DNA from: Planctomycetota bacterium
GTDB lineage: Bacteria; Planctomycetota; UBA8108; JACQVS01
Reading direction: 5' to 3'
NCBI GenBank assembly: GCA_028280485.1
Contig: JANQLS010000016.1
Coordinates: 1-54,032, forward strand
DNA length: 54,032 nt
Positions within the stretch are counted from its first letter, which is position 1; the number at the start of each line of letters is the position of its first letter. Below the pieces are notes generated by a model. The model made no database searches and was not told the DNA's origin. It was given only the letters and a program-made list of their open reading frames with translations. A program made the position numbers and the translations under genes. Shown in pieces: positions 17,568-26,641 of the stretch.

Positions 17568-19829
17568 TCAAGCGCTGAGTGGTGCACGGTGTCTCAGCTT
17601 TAATTGTTCTTCTTCTAATCCCTCGATACTTTTACAAATCCCAACGATTTCAAATAGCTCACTTTTGGAATCCGTAAAATCTTCAGGTAATCGAACGTTT
17701 TTCATTAATTCCACCTGAGTAAAAGCGTGAACATTGCGATTGAAACAATCTTTCAGGTCACTCTGGAGGTTTTCGCTATCTAAGTAGAACGAGAGGGCTA
17801 GCTGCTCTTGAAGCTCCGAATAGATATTTTGAAAGATCCAATCGGGATAAAACTCACTGAAGACTTGAATCAATTGAGGCTTTAACTCAGAGATAGATAA
17901 ATTTCTCTTTAATCTCCTTAGATCCTTACCTCCCGGCATCGAGTAGAACGGTTTTCGAATGATGCAGCGAATGCTGTGGTCGATTAGGAGTTCAAATTTC
18001 TTGAATACACCGTCAAACTCCTCAAGGAGGCTGGGGCTTGAGTGAAAGATGTTATCGAGGTGATCTTGAAGATTGTTGGACTCTAACAGAGTTTTCAATT
18101 TTCCTTTTACTCGGGCGACCACCTGAGTGGTGATGAGATTCAAAAACTCGGTTTTAAGTTTCTGTGAGGAATCTTCTGCTATACGCAATAAGTCAAATTC
18201 ACTGACTGGATCTTCTGTCGGAGCCTTGCCCTCTAAGGGTTGGTTGAAGTGACTGACGATCTTTCGGTAAATTTCCTGGTGCGTTTTCTTGAGGCTGTCT
18301 TTTAAGTCTTGGTAGAAGGCCGATTCTTTTTGAATTGCTCCTCTCAAATACTCATTTTGAAACCTGTAGATAGAATGAAGCGCATACTTTTGGATTTGGG
18401 AATAGTAATCCTTGATGGCAATCGAGCGGAGTTCCTCAGGATTCATCTTTAAGGCTTGCGCAAATCGGGGCTCAACGCTTCCCTTCATCTTCTCCACGGT
18501 CGATTCAAAGTTATGCAAAACCTCTTTAATTTTGGTGGGGTAGGCTTGGTGGTTTAAAAAATCCCGAATCGCAGTTTTAAAATTGTTCATCCCGCCTGGG
18601 TCTTCATTTTTACAGGCTTGAACAATGAGTTGGTGCAGTTTAGCAATCGAGGAGTCGGCTTGGCTGAAGGCTTGTTGAAAGGTCTTAAAATGACTTTCGA
18701 ATTTTGGGCTTGAAAGAAGGTTTTCCCGCGCCAGATAAGCTGAAGTTAAGAAGCAACGATCTAAGGGAAACTCTTCTCCAATGCCGTATCGGGAGAGATA
18801 GTCGAATGCTCGTGCTAACTCTTCGGGCTCCGTTTGAAATTGATCGATACGATTTAATACGAAAAAAAGCTTCTCTCGGTAGTTGTTACTCAGCTGTTTG
18901 AAATTTTGAATGACCTCTTCATCGGCCTGATTACCCGGTTGAAAAGCTGTCAATACTATACAGTCGGCTAAGTTACAGTACTCTCGAACTGCTCTTCGAT
19001 GGTAATCTTCGCGACAATTGAGGCCGGGGAGATCTAAGAAGACAATATTGTTTTTCAACAGAGGAGAATCGATCCAAAGGGTGACATCCCGAATGCAGGC
19101 TAACCATTCCTTGGTGACCCAATGTTCTTCAGTTCCTCCCGCTTGGTGGTAAAGGTCTTTTTGAGCGGGAGTAGGAAGAAAGTACTTCCATTGTTGAACG
19201 GCATTTTCCGTTGTCTCTAAAACTCCACCCCCGGCGATGAAGGCTGGGCGTTGATGAAACTTAACTTCCTTTTGGGCGATCTCTTCGTAAGAAGAAATAA
19301 AGCGAGCAAATCTTTGAAGACTCAATTGATCTTCTTCTTGAGCTAAAAATCGCTCAGGGTGCTCTAAAGCTTCTACCAAATCTTCCTCACCCCCAAAGGG
19401 TTTGAGAAACTCACTGCCAATAAATTCTTTCGCCCTTTGGAAGCAATCTTCGTAGCTGACGTAACGCACTTGGAACTGCGGGGTTTCTCCGTAACGAACC
19501 ACAGTGCAGACGGCTGTCAAGGGGATGGCACTTGAGGGAAGGAGGTCAGGGCAATCTAGGAGCACATTGAGGAGAGTTGATTTCCCACTGGAAAACGCCC
19601 CGGTCACCGCGACTAGAAATTCAAATTTACGAGTGATGTCGACGGATCGGTTCAGCGAATCCTTTGGATCCTCTTGTGAGTATCGAAACTCGTGTCCGCG
19701 CTCTGGAAACTTTCCGTTTCGGATGGCTTGGGTCAGCTTTTGAGCCGTATCGGTGAGTTTCTCTCCAAAAGTATTGAGTTCACTAAAATACTTTTTCAGT
19801 TTTTGGATCTTCACTTCTTCTCTCTTCAT
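17568..19829 (-). CDS. Dynamin-like GTPase
   Basis: A 753-residue GTPase of the bacterial dynamin-like superfamily. G1 is GAFSSGKST (77-85), G2 is the Thr in IPLTAVCTV (about 105), G3 is DLPGLN (about 267-272) and G4 is NRID (about 326-329). A large helical region (about 400-753) follows, as in the stalk/effector part of dynamins. No clear transmembrane helix is visible. Near residue 640-660, MPGGKDLRRLKRN is basic and could touch lipid. It starts 1 nt after the stop of the lipoprotein gene, so translational coupling is likely. It probably binds or remodels membranes under control of the Hsp70-like partner; the role in the cell is unknown. Confidence 0.85.
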   Translation of the reverse strand: MKREEVKIQKLKKYFSELNTFGEKLTDTAQKLTQAIRNGKFPERGHEFRYSQEDPKDSLNRSVDITRKFEFLVAVTGAFSSGKSTLLNVLLDCPDLLPSSAIPLTAVCTVVRYGETPQFQVRYVSYEDCFQRAKEFIGSEFLKPFGGEEDLVEALEHPERFLAQEEDQLSLQRFARFISSYEEIAQKEVKFHQRPAFIAGGGVLETTENAVQQWKYFLPTPAQKDLYHQAGGTEEHWVTKEWLACIRDVTLWIDSPLLKNNIVFLDLPGLNCREDYHRRAVREYCNLADCIVLTAFQPGNQADEEVIQNFKQLSNNYREKLFFVLNRIDQFQTEPEELARAFDYLSRYGIGEEFPLDRCFLTSAYLARENLLSSPKFESHFKTFQQAFSQADSSIAKLHQLIVQACKNEDPGGMNNFKTAIRDFLNHQAYPTKIKEVLHNFESTVEKMKGSVEPRFAQALKMNPEELRSIAIKDYYSQIQKYALHSIYRFQNEYLRGAIQKESAFYQDLKDSLKKTHQEIYRKIVSHFNQPLEGKAPTEDPVSEFDLLRIAEDSSQKLKTEFLNLITTQVVARVKGKLKTLLESNNLQDHLDNIFHSSPSLLEEFDGVFKKFELLIDHSIRCIIRKPFYSMPGGKDLRRLKRNLSISELKPQLIQVFSEFYPDWIFQNIYSELQEQLALSFYLDSENLQSDLKDCFNRNVHAFTQVELMKNVRLPEDFTDSKSELFEIVGICKSIEGLEEEQLKLRHRAPLSA

Positions 19830-19830
19830 G

Positions 19831-20994
19831 TCACTTTCCCGTTAAGCTGTAGTCCCCAACTAAAAGGGGACCGTCTTTGTCGTACTTGGTGTAAAACACC
19901 AATCCCTTTTCGGGAGAAGTTTGCCGACTTAAAAACGGCACTTTGGTCTGCACTGGACGTTCCCACGATTTCACCTGCCCTTTGAGTTCAGCGAACTGAC
20001 AATCTTCCCATTTGGTTTCCACCTGAGCGAGAAGCTCGAGGAGCTTACCTTCGCTCATTCCGGGCTCTAAACTGTTATAAACTTCTTCAGTTATTGAGAG
20101 GACTTCAACTCGTTCGATATAGGGAGGTGTTTCCATCCTTTGAATAAGGCCGGTGGGATAAGGGCCGTACCCGAATAAGAAAGTAGAATCCCTGACGGTT
20201 TGATATTGATTCAATCGAGAAGGGGAGTTGGGGTAGCGCATACGATGGAGAAACATCCCAATGTCTCCATTGAATCCTGAGACTTGATAAGCCTGAATGG
20301 GCGCGAGGTCGATCTTCCAATTGAGACTGAAGTCTCCTTGGCGAGCAAACCGAGGTTCTTCACTGATGGAGAAGAGTTCTGCCTCCGTCAGTTCAAGTGG
20401 CAAGGTGCCTCGAACTCCCTCTTGGGAGTAAGGTAAGCTAAATTCTCCCCGACCATCGAGTTCGATATGAGCTTGAATTGGGCCAGGGTGATTGAGGCGG
20501 ATCCAATTTTCGTCGATACGTTCAGCGATCAAGCCCTCCGAAGGAACTTCTTCTTCAGATATGGTGAAGGTCCGATTGTTTTCTCTCAGTTTGAAACTGA
20601 GGTCGGTCAAGAGGACCGGTACTTTTCCCTCGCTTAAGTGCTGGCGAATCAAAACACCCCGCAATTTCGCTAACTCCTGTTCGTCGTTGACGGAGTTGAT
20701 CTGAAAGTTGCGTTGATCGATCGTCGACGCTGCTTCCAAGCTTTGTCGCAAGAGTTCAGTATGCTCTGAGTTGCGCTGATTTTCTGAAGATGCTGCGACT
20801 CCAACGGTAAACGGAGGTACTTCAACTCTTGGTCCCTTTTGGGATTCGAGTTCAGCGAGAAGCGCTTTTAACTTAGCGTTTTCTTCTTCTAATTGTTGGA
20901 GCTCGTTAGATCGACAACTCACTAACAAAAGAGTGAGGACGCTGAGAATTCCGATCAGCGAAAAAGGAAGTTTTAAAATGAGTTTAGCGTTCAT
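19831..20994 (-). CDS. Coiled-coil lipoprotein of the Hsp70/dynamin block
   Basis: The 387-residue protein is not a family I recognise. A hydrophobic segment (about 10-26) ends in LLVSC, a lipobox. A short coiled coil follows at once (ELQQLEEENAKLKALLAEL, about 30-50). The rest looks like beta-rich extracytoplasmic domains: TELLRQSLEAA may begin a nucleotide- or peptide-binding helical part, and SFKLRENNRTFTI and GQVKSWERPV lie in strand-rich stretches. It starts 14 nt after the stop of the giant membrane protein gene and ends 1 nt before the dynamin-like gene, so it is part of the same operon. It may link the cytoplasmic machine to the envelope. Confidence 0.8.
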   Translation of the reverse strand: MNAKLILKLPFSLIGILSVLTLLLVSCRSNELQQLEEENAKLKALLAELESQKGPRVEVPPFTVGVAASSENQRNSEHTELLRQSLEAASTIDQRNFQINSVNDEQELAKLRGVLIRQHLSEGKVPVLLTDLSFKLRENNRTFTISEEEVPSEGLIAERIDENWIRLNHPGPIQAHIELDGRGEFSLPYSQEGVRGTLPLELTEAELFSISEEPRFARQGDFSLNWKIDLAPIQAYQVSGFNGDIGMFLHRMRYPNSPSRLNQYQTVRDSTFLFGYGPYPTGLIQRMETPPYIERVEVLSITEEVYNSLEPGMSEGKLLELLAQVETKWEDCQFAELKGQVKSWERPVQTKVPFLSRQTSPEKGLVFYTKYDKDGPLLVGDYSLTGK

Positions 20995-21008
20995 GTTTTT
21001 ACTTTGAT

Positions 21009-24000
21009 CTATCTTGAAGAACGAACAGTAACTCCAGTTAGTTTGCGGGAGACATTCGATGCCCGTTCTTTTAGGGCATCCGTTAATGAACTCTTTTGGA
21101 CTTGGGTTAAACGGTCTCGTAACTCTTTAAATTTACTAAAAGGCAATCGAGCTAATTGGCTACTCTCTAAGGGCTCGATTTTCCCTTCAACTAAGTAGAG
21201 ATCTCTCAGTGGCGAATTTTCTTCTGTTAGGGAAAGAGCCAAAAAATGTTGTTGGTTTTGTTCTAACTTCGATTGTGCGCCTTGACGGGGCCAAGCGATG
21301 CTTTGAGCCCCTCTCAAATAAGCGATGAGGGCGTCTCGAGCCAATGGATCGGGGGACGCTTCCTGTTGTTCTAAAGCTTGAAGAAGAGAGTGTAGGTTTT
21401 TACTGGCTGCTCTCTCTTCATTACTGAGATGGGCCGCCGAGTTCTTGGCTTCGGTAAGAATATTGAAGGTTTGGCTTCGGCGAATACTTTGGTAGTGAGT
21501 GAAGAGTGAAATGAACGATTGAAACCAATCGAGTTCATTTGAAATGGAGGAAGGTGATTCAAAGGAAGGGCCTTTTGATTTTTCTCCCTCTTTAACCGTT
21601 GGGATAAGAGCTTCTTTGTAACTGGTAGCTAAGCTCATGAAGGAACTTTCACCGGGAGAAACCTTATCGAAAAACCCGATAGCTTTGTCAATTTCTCCCT
21701 GATACCAGTAGGTGATGTGACCCAAGTAAAAGTAGAGCTTGGCGTGTGAAGCTTGAGACAATCTCTCTAACTCCTCGGCTTGGCTCAAAATCTCAGTTTC
21801 GAGTTCTTTAAGAATTTCAATTCCTGTAGCTTGTTCCAAGCTCCGGATGTTTTTCTCGACTAAGGCTTCTACTCGTCCTTCCAATGCTTTTTGAAATTTT
21901 TGAATTTCAAAAGACTTAGCTTGCTGAGATTTTTTAGAAATCGATCGAGTGAAAAGTGCTAATGCTTCTTTTGGATTTTCGGTCAACGTTCCAAGAGTAT
22001 AGTCGAGATCCCATGTCGTATTCGGTTGGGAGGTGAAGGATTTTTGCTCGGAAGCCCCCGGCGCCCATCCCAAGGCTTTTGCGGCATCGTGATAAATCGA
22101 GGTCAGGTCTTCAGCCGCGAGATCTTTCCAGGCTTCGGGTTGAAGAGATAAAACTTCGCGAGCCAAAAGCTGCCTTCTAAACTGATGCTGAGCAAGATTA
22201 GAGCCAGCATAGAGTTTGTACGCATTTTGAAAGTGCCCACGATCAAAGAGAACATCAGCGACTTCAAATCGTAATCCATCTGTCTCTTGTGTTTCTTCAA
22301 GGCAGTTCAACATCTCTTGTTGGTTTTTGCTCGAGTTGACAAAGGTTTTGAAGAGCTCACGACAATCGTCAAGAATTTTAAGTTCTTCAGTGCCTCCAGG
22401 ATGAACGGAATAAACACCGGGTTTGAGTTCTGGGGCCGCCAGAGTGGCTTCTTGCTGACCCGACTCGAGGATCACGATGAGATCTTCAGTGAGTTCCGCT
22501 TCATAGAGTGGCTTGGGGTTTTCCTTTGTACTCAAGTGAATGTTCTTCGCCCCTTTTAAATTATCTCCCCTGACTTTCCATTCGGGATACTTTCGAGGGT
22601 CTAAGGACTTGGGCTGGATCTCCGTAATTCTCGGTGCCGGTAAGACCTCTAAAGTGTGATCGGGGATGGGATCAAAGTGTTGTTGTTTACCGTTGATATT
22701 AACCCAAGCTAATTTGAACTGTCCCGGTTTACCCTGTCCTTCGAAATGTTGGTCAGCAGTAGGGCTTAAAACAAAGGGTTCGATCTCAGTATTTTGAGAG
22801 CTAAAGTGAAGGCCCTGATCGGTAGAAAAATTTTGCCCTAAGACTTTAATTTTTAGCAGCCCATCTAATGCTAAAGTTGCTGGTCTGGGCTCGATGGAAT
22901 CCACTTTCGGTCCGATGACTCTGACCGATATTTCTTCACCCGATGCGGTTAAATGGCCTTTTAACGGAGCGGCTCTCAATGCATCTTCGATGAAATCATG
23001 AGCTAAGAAGACTTCGTACTTTCCTTCTTGGTCAGGTTTAAAAGTTCCCTTTGGAATTTTTACGAGACCTTTGGGCGAGACCGGAAATTTCAGAGGCACT
23101 TCAGCGAGAGTCTTAGCTTTACTTTGCTCTGGGGATGGAGTTTTGGGAGTTTCGTCCAGAACTCTTTTAAGGATTAGAAATCTGATTTCGTGAAGAGGGA
23201 ATTGTTCTTTCGAACTCAGGATGAATTCGGAATCGACCGAGCGATTCAGTTCCGAGGGTTGGAGTTCGAACTGAGTTGAGAGAACTGTGAAGGGTTCTTC
23301 GCTTGGGGGGCCCTCTAAGAATCCATTCTGAGGAATGAGATGGTAATTTCCGGCTGGGATTCCCAGGGGGCGGAAGAACTTTTGTGGCTCAGCTGGGTCG
23401 TAAGTTTCAAGAGTGAGGCGATGCCGGTCTTTAGGATTTTCAATGGAGGCCAGAATCAAACTGTCGATGCGTTGGCCTTGGACGAGGACTGGATCATCCC
23501 CAAAGTTAAACGCCTGATTTTTTTCGAGGGGCTCTAAGTGGGGTCTGAAGAAATCAGCGACCCAAGTGCCAGCTAAAAAGAGTAAGAAGATTCCTACTAA
23601 AGCCATGCCCACCCAGCTGGCTGGAGAGTAGCCACGATGAACTTTAAATTTGAGTTGAGTGTCTTGCTCAGCAAAGAAAAGACGAGGAGTTCCCCGCTTT
23701 AAGGCTCCAGAAAGTTTGAGTTTGTGTTTGAGGTTTTCATCGGGGGTTTGAGGAAGGAGTTCTTCGATGGCGATGATGCCCTTCTCAATCTTTTTCCCCG
23801 TAAGTGATTTGAGTTCATAAAAATCACCTTTCTCAGAGTCTAAGCGAGGAAGGTGAACCCCCGAGATGATGACTTCTTGAGTGGCTTTCTCTTTGTGACG
23901 AAGCTTGATGCGTTCGGGAGAGATGGTTTGCCATTCGGGTTGATGAACAGTTAATCGGTGGGGGGTTTCCTTTTTATTGACCCGAAGCGTGTAAGTTCCC

Positions 24001-25922
24001 GCTAAATAACCGGCGGGAATTTTTAGATGACCTCGTCGATCAGAATGATCTTCAAGAATCAAACCGATTTCTTCTGGAGCTCCTTCTCCCAAATCAACGA
24101 GCATGTCGGGATGCAAATTTTTCCCTCGAATGGGTACCCATTGTTCGCGGTGATTGAGCAAATCACGGTGGGGCTCCCCACAAGTGTCGACGATGGGATC
24201 GGGGAGTGCTTTGTCGATGCTCAGTTCAAGTCCAGTGTCGAAACCGTTACAGAGGATGGAGTACATTCCTTCAGGACTTGAGCCGGGAAACGTGACCTTG
24301 AGTTGAGTGCTCTTCTCTTCAACTTCTTCTAAGGGTAAGTCGTCTTCTTGTACTCGTTTCACCTCGATGGAAACGATCGGATTCACTTCGTCGGGATCGA
24401 TATCAAGTTTTAAGGGTAAAAGAGCAAACTGAGCTTCACTCGGTAAATCTTTACCGTTGATAGTGAACTCTAAATCACCAAATCCGTCCCAGGGTTGACG
24501 CTGTCGATCCGGCTGAACTTCAAGCCACTGGGGAGCTAGCACGATCAGGGTTTGATCTGTTCTTCGATTGTTGATCAGAACGGGGTGCTCGCCCTGAGGA
24601 AAGCCTTTAGGGACGACAAACGTCACACTGCTCCCAGTATTGTCTTCTATCTTTAATGTACGTTCGTGATTACCGAGAGTGATCCTTGTCACTTCTTGGG
24701 GAAGGTCGCTTCCAATCAGTTGAACGAGACTCTCCTCAAAGTGATTGACCGATTGAGGGTGTAACTGAATTTGGTATGGAATATAGCGTTTCAGTTCATC
24801 CTCGAATGCATTGAAGGGTTCAAAGCCTAAGGAATTGAGCGCTTCGCTATAGGTTTTAACTTTTTCGTGAAGTTCTTGAAGGTGTGAGTAAAGCTGAGCA
24901 GCGGTTGGCCTCAATTCTCTGTCGGCTAAACCTTCTTCGAGGATGCCTTCGATTTTCGTTCGAATCGTGTAGAGGTGATCTAAAATTTCCTGTTCTTTAT
25001 CATCGACTTCATCTTGGGTAGGAACTTCGCCATTTCGGATGGCTTGGCGGTAGATGAGGTCTTTTATTTTTTGCGCTTGTAGGCTGAGTTCTTCAAAGGA
25101 GGTGGCGCGATCGAGGACTTCTTCAAGAAAAGCCGAAAGAATATAAATATCTGAAACGGTGTCTAAGCTTGTGGGATCGATGATGCCTACAGATTTCGAT
25201 TTGAATTCTGGAGGGAAGTACTTCTTGTCGAGTAACTCTTGAGGAACGATGCCCACGGATTTAAAGGCGATTCCACTTCCGATGAAGTCAAATCGATAGC
25301 CTTGGTGGCTATTTAGAATTGAAGATTGTGCGGCTTGCGGTACTCCGATGATGTTATTTCCGTTCCACTGATAACCGGGAAGGTCATTGTCGTGAAGGAA
25401 CACCTGGATTCTCGACAGAGAGGTAGCCAATTCCAAAAACTCGTTAACGGTTAACTGTAATCCCGATTGAATGAGATTTTCGAAAAGCTTAAATGCGCCA
25501 TCGGTATAAGCATGTCGAGTGAGGATGTGGTAGTCCGATTCGTTGGAGATATCGTCAGCGTTGATAAAGTCGACAATAGGAGGGAGACCTGGCGGTAACC
25601 GAGATCCATCTTTGAGAGCTTTTAAACATTGGGGATCGCGGAGGAATAAAGGCTCGTAGAGATCTTTTTCAAGCAAGTGCACCATCAAGGGGATGGGGCG
25701 ATCATCTCCACCCGGCCCTGGACCCAAGCCTTGAAGTTTTTTACCGATTCCCAGTCGAAGCTCTTGAACGGGAGCGTCGTTAAAGATGGTGAGATCTTGA
25801 AGCGTCCAGGTCTTTGGGTTTCCAGATGAAACCTGATTTTCACGATCTGAAGAGTTCCGGCTCTTTTTCGAATCCGTTGGTTGGGGATCGTGTTTCGAAT
25901 TGGGGCGAACTTCTTTTGCCAT
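21009..25922 (-). CDS. Giant membrane protein: pseudokinase-like N-terminus, Ig-like repeats, helical C-terminus
   Basis: A 1637-residue protein. Residues about 40-350 follow the layout of a protein kinase without its active site. YHILTRHAYTDGAF resembles the hinge, VFLHDNDLPG...NNIIG occupies the catalytic loop without HRD, and FIGSG replaces DFG. KYFPPEF, TVSDIYILSAFLEEVLD and LADRELRPTAAQL match the late subdomains. Several TIG/Ig-like beta repeats follow (about 390-740), with recurring phrases such as ITLGNHERTLKI and VPIRGKNLHPDMLVDLG. One membrane helix (GMALVGIFLLFLAGTWV) lies near residue 775. More Ig-like repeats follow (PRITEIQPKSLDP) and then a helical, TPR-like region (about 1170-1600). 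It is the first gene of the operon with the lipoprotein, dynamin and Hsp70 genes. Likely a scaffold or sensor; function unknown. Confidence 0.8.
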   Translation of the reverse strand: MAKEVRPNSKHDPQPTDSKKSRNSSDRENQVSSGNPKTWTLQDLTIFNDAPVQELRLGIGKKLQGLGPGPGGDDRPIPLMVHLLEKDLYEPLFLRDPQCLKALKDGSRLPPGLPPIVDFINADDISNESDYHILTRHAYTDGAFKLFENLIQSGLQLTVNEFLELATSLSRIQVFLHDNDLPGYQWNGNNIIGVPQAAQSSILNSHQGYRFDFIGSGIAFKSVGIVPQELLDKKYFPPEFKSKSVGIIDPTSLDTVSDIYILSAFLEEVLDRATSFEELSLQAQKIKDLIYRQAIRNGEVPTQDEVDDKEQEILDHLYTIRTKIEGILEEGLADRELRPTAAQLYSHLQELHEKVKTYSEALNSLGFEPFNAFEDELKRYIPYQIQLHPQSVNHFEESLVQLIGSDLPQEVTRITLGNHERTLKIEDNTGSSVTFVVPKGFPQGEHPVLINNRRTDQTLIVLAPQWLEVQPDRQRQPWDGFGDLEFTINGKDLPSEAQFALLPLKLDIDPDEVNPIVSIEVKRVQEDDLPLEEVEEKSTQLKVTFPGSSPEGMYSILCNGFDTGLELSIDKALPDPIVDTCGEPHRDLLNHREQWVPIRGKNLHPDMLVDLGEGAPEEIGLILEDHSDRRGHLKIPAGYLAGTYTLRVNKKETPHRLTVHQPEWQTISPERIKLRHKEKATQEVIISGVHLPRLDSEKGDFYELKSLTGKKIEKGIIAIEELLPQTPDENLKHKLKLSGALKRGTPRLFFAEQDTQLKFKVHRGYSPASWVGMALVGIFLLFLAGTWVADFFRPHLEPLEKNQAFNFGDDPVLVQGQRIDSLILASIENPKDRHRLTLETYDPAEPQKFFRPLGIPAGNYHLIPQNGFLEGPPSEEPFTVLSTQFELQPSELNRSVDSEFILSSKEQFPLHEIRFLILKRVLDETPKTPSPEQSKAKTLAEVPLKFPVSPKGLVKIPKGTFKPDQEGKYEVFLAHDFIEDALRAAPLKGHLTASGEEISVRVIGPKVDSIEPRPATLALDGLLKIKVLGQNFSTDQGLHFSSQNTEIEPFVLSPTADQHFEGQGKPGQFKLAWVNINGKQQHFDPIPDHTLEVLPAPRITEIQPKSLDPRKYPEWKVRGDNLKGAKNIHLSTKENPKPLYEAELTEDLIVILESGQQEATLAAPELKPGVYSVHPGGTEELKILDDCRELFKTFVNSSKNQQEMLNCLEETQETDGLRFEVADVLFDRGHFQNAYKLYAGSNLAQHQFRRQLLAREVLSLQPEAWKDLAAEDLTSIYHDAAKALGWAPGASEQKSFTSQPNTTWDLDYTLGTLTENPKEALALFTRSISKKSQQAKSFEIQKFQKALEGRVEALVEKNIRSLEQATGIEILKELETEILSQAEELERLSQASHAKLYFYLGHITYWYQGEIDKAIGFFDKVSPGESSFMSLATSYKEALIPTVKEGEKSKGPSFESPSSISNELDWFQSFISLFTHYQSIRRSQTFNILTEAKNSAAHLSNEERAASKNLHSLLQALEQQEASPDPLARDALIAYLRGAQSIAWPRQGAQSKLEQNQQHFLALSLTEENSPLRDLYLVEGKIEPLESSQLARLPFSKFKELRDRLTQVQKSSLTDALKERASNVSRKLTGVTVRSSR

Positions 25923-26027
25923 CAGACACCTCAGCCAAGACGAGAAATGAACGTCAATTCATTCTTGAGCTTTAGAGTCGACCGAGTGATGACTTACTCA
26001 AATGAGTTGCAGGTGAGTAGGCATTGA

Positions 26028-26057
26028 GAAAAAGCCCATCGAATACTCCTTCGATGG
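26028..26057 (-). terminator. Intrinsic terminator of the candidate RNA
   Basis: On the minus strand CCATCGAA pairs perfectly with TTCGATGG across a 5-nt loop and is followed by GCTTTTTC. It lies between the structured RNA and the start of the gene at 25922, so it either ends a separate RNA or gates the operon. Confidence 0.75.
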
Positions 26058-26280
26058 ATCTGGCCAAGTGAGCGTTCGCAAGACGGATCGCTATTATTCG
26101 TGATAGGAGGACGGCCACTTTTGACGGCCAGGAAAACCCAGTTCACTCTTTCTCTTCACTCCCCGGTATATCGGGGTACGGTCGGTTTCCTGTATTTGGC
26201 GGATTGTCGGTGAGCGGTGCGGGCCGTCCTTGGCCAGACTCGAAGTCGATAAAAGGGGGTCTTCGAGATTAGCTCTTCGC
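26028..26280 (-). ncRNA. Candidate structured RNA with terminator, upstream of the operon
   Basis: On the minus strand several perfect stems nest together. P1 is TCTGGCCAAG (26238-26229) with CTTGGCCAGA (26068-26059). P2 is AGGACGGCC (26230-26222) with GGCCGTCCT (26116-26108). P3 is AGGAAACC with GGTTTTCCT (one bulged base). P4 is CCCCG with CGGGG (26176-26161). A 7-bp hairpin CTCGAAG/CTTCGAG (26277-26239) precedes P1. A terminator follows P1 directly. The core is about 180 nt. It does not match SRP RNA, RNase P RNA or tmRNA by eye; 6S-like size and closing stem are noted but not convincing. It may be a free RNA or the leader of the giant-protein gene 105 nt downstream. Exact ends are estimates. 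Confidence 0.55.
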
Positions 26281-26385
26281 CATCTGAAATGGCCTAAATC
26301 CACCCTCTATATTAATAAATAATGTACCGATAATCCTAAGGAAAACGTGTCGAACTGTGAAATAGTTGGGAGAGGGGAGGCCTTC

Positions 26386-26450
26386 GTAGCCGAATTTGTA
26401 AAAATTTGGCTGATATTCGCATTCGGCCAAACTCTTACGAGTTCGGCTAC
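26386..26450. repeat. REP-like palindrome, GTAGCCGAA family
   Basis: GTAGCCGAATTTGTAAAAAT pairs with the mirrored arm ending CTTACGAGTTCGGCTAC, and an inner TTTGGCTGA/TTCGGCCAAA stem completes the hairpin with a few mismatches. It is related to the rearranged copy at 2722-2806. Confidence 0.75.
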
Positions 26451-26485
26451 TGGGCGATAGCCTTAGCCAATACTCAAGCACAAAT

Positions 26486-26561
26486 TTAACTAGCCTTAAG
26501 CGCTAGCGAGGGGCTGGTTCGGTTCGTAGTGGGCCCCTCGCTAGCGCTTCGGGCTAGTTAA
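26486..26561. repeat. REP-like palindrome, TTAACTAGC family
   Basis: TTAACTAGCCTTAAGCGCTA with GCGAGGGGC pairs with GCCCCTCGC and TAGCGCTTCGGGCTAGTTAA. The two arms are separated by about 18 nt. Other copies are at 31204-31264 (full) and 51069-51096 (single arm). It lies in the gap between the epimerase-like gene and the RNA candidate. Confidence 0.8.
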
Positions 26562-26641
26562 GGGGGGCAATTTTAATATTCACAGTCGTACGGGGATAGT
26601 TAGCGAATTAAAGCCATTAGCATAAGTTCTGGCGAACTGGG

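Noticed and set aside
26028..26280. Naming the structured RNA as 6S, SRP, tmRNA or RNase P RNA
   Set aside because: Size and closing stem allow 6S, but none of the conserved core sequences of these RNAs was found by eye.
26094..26303. Minus-strand open frame of 69 codons
   Set aside because: The stretch is better explained by nested RNA stems and the translated sequence is not protein-like.
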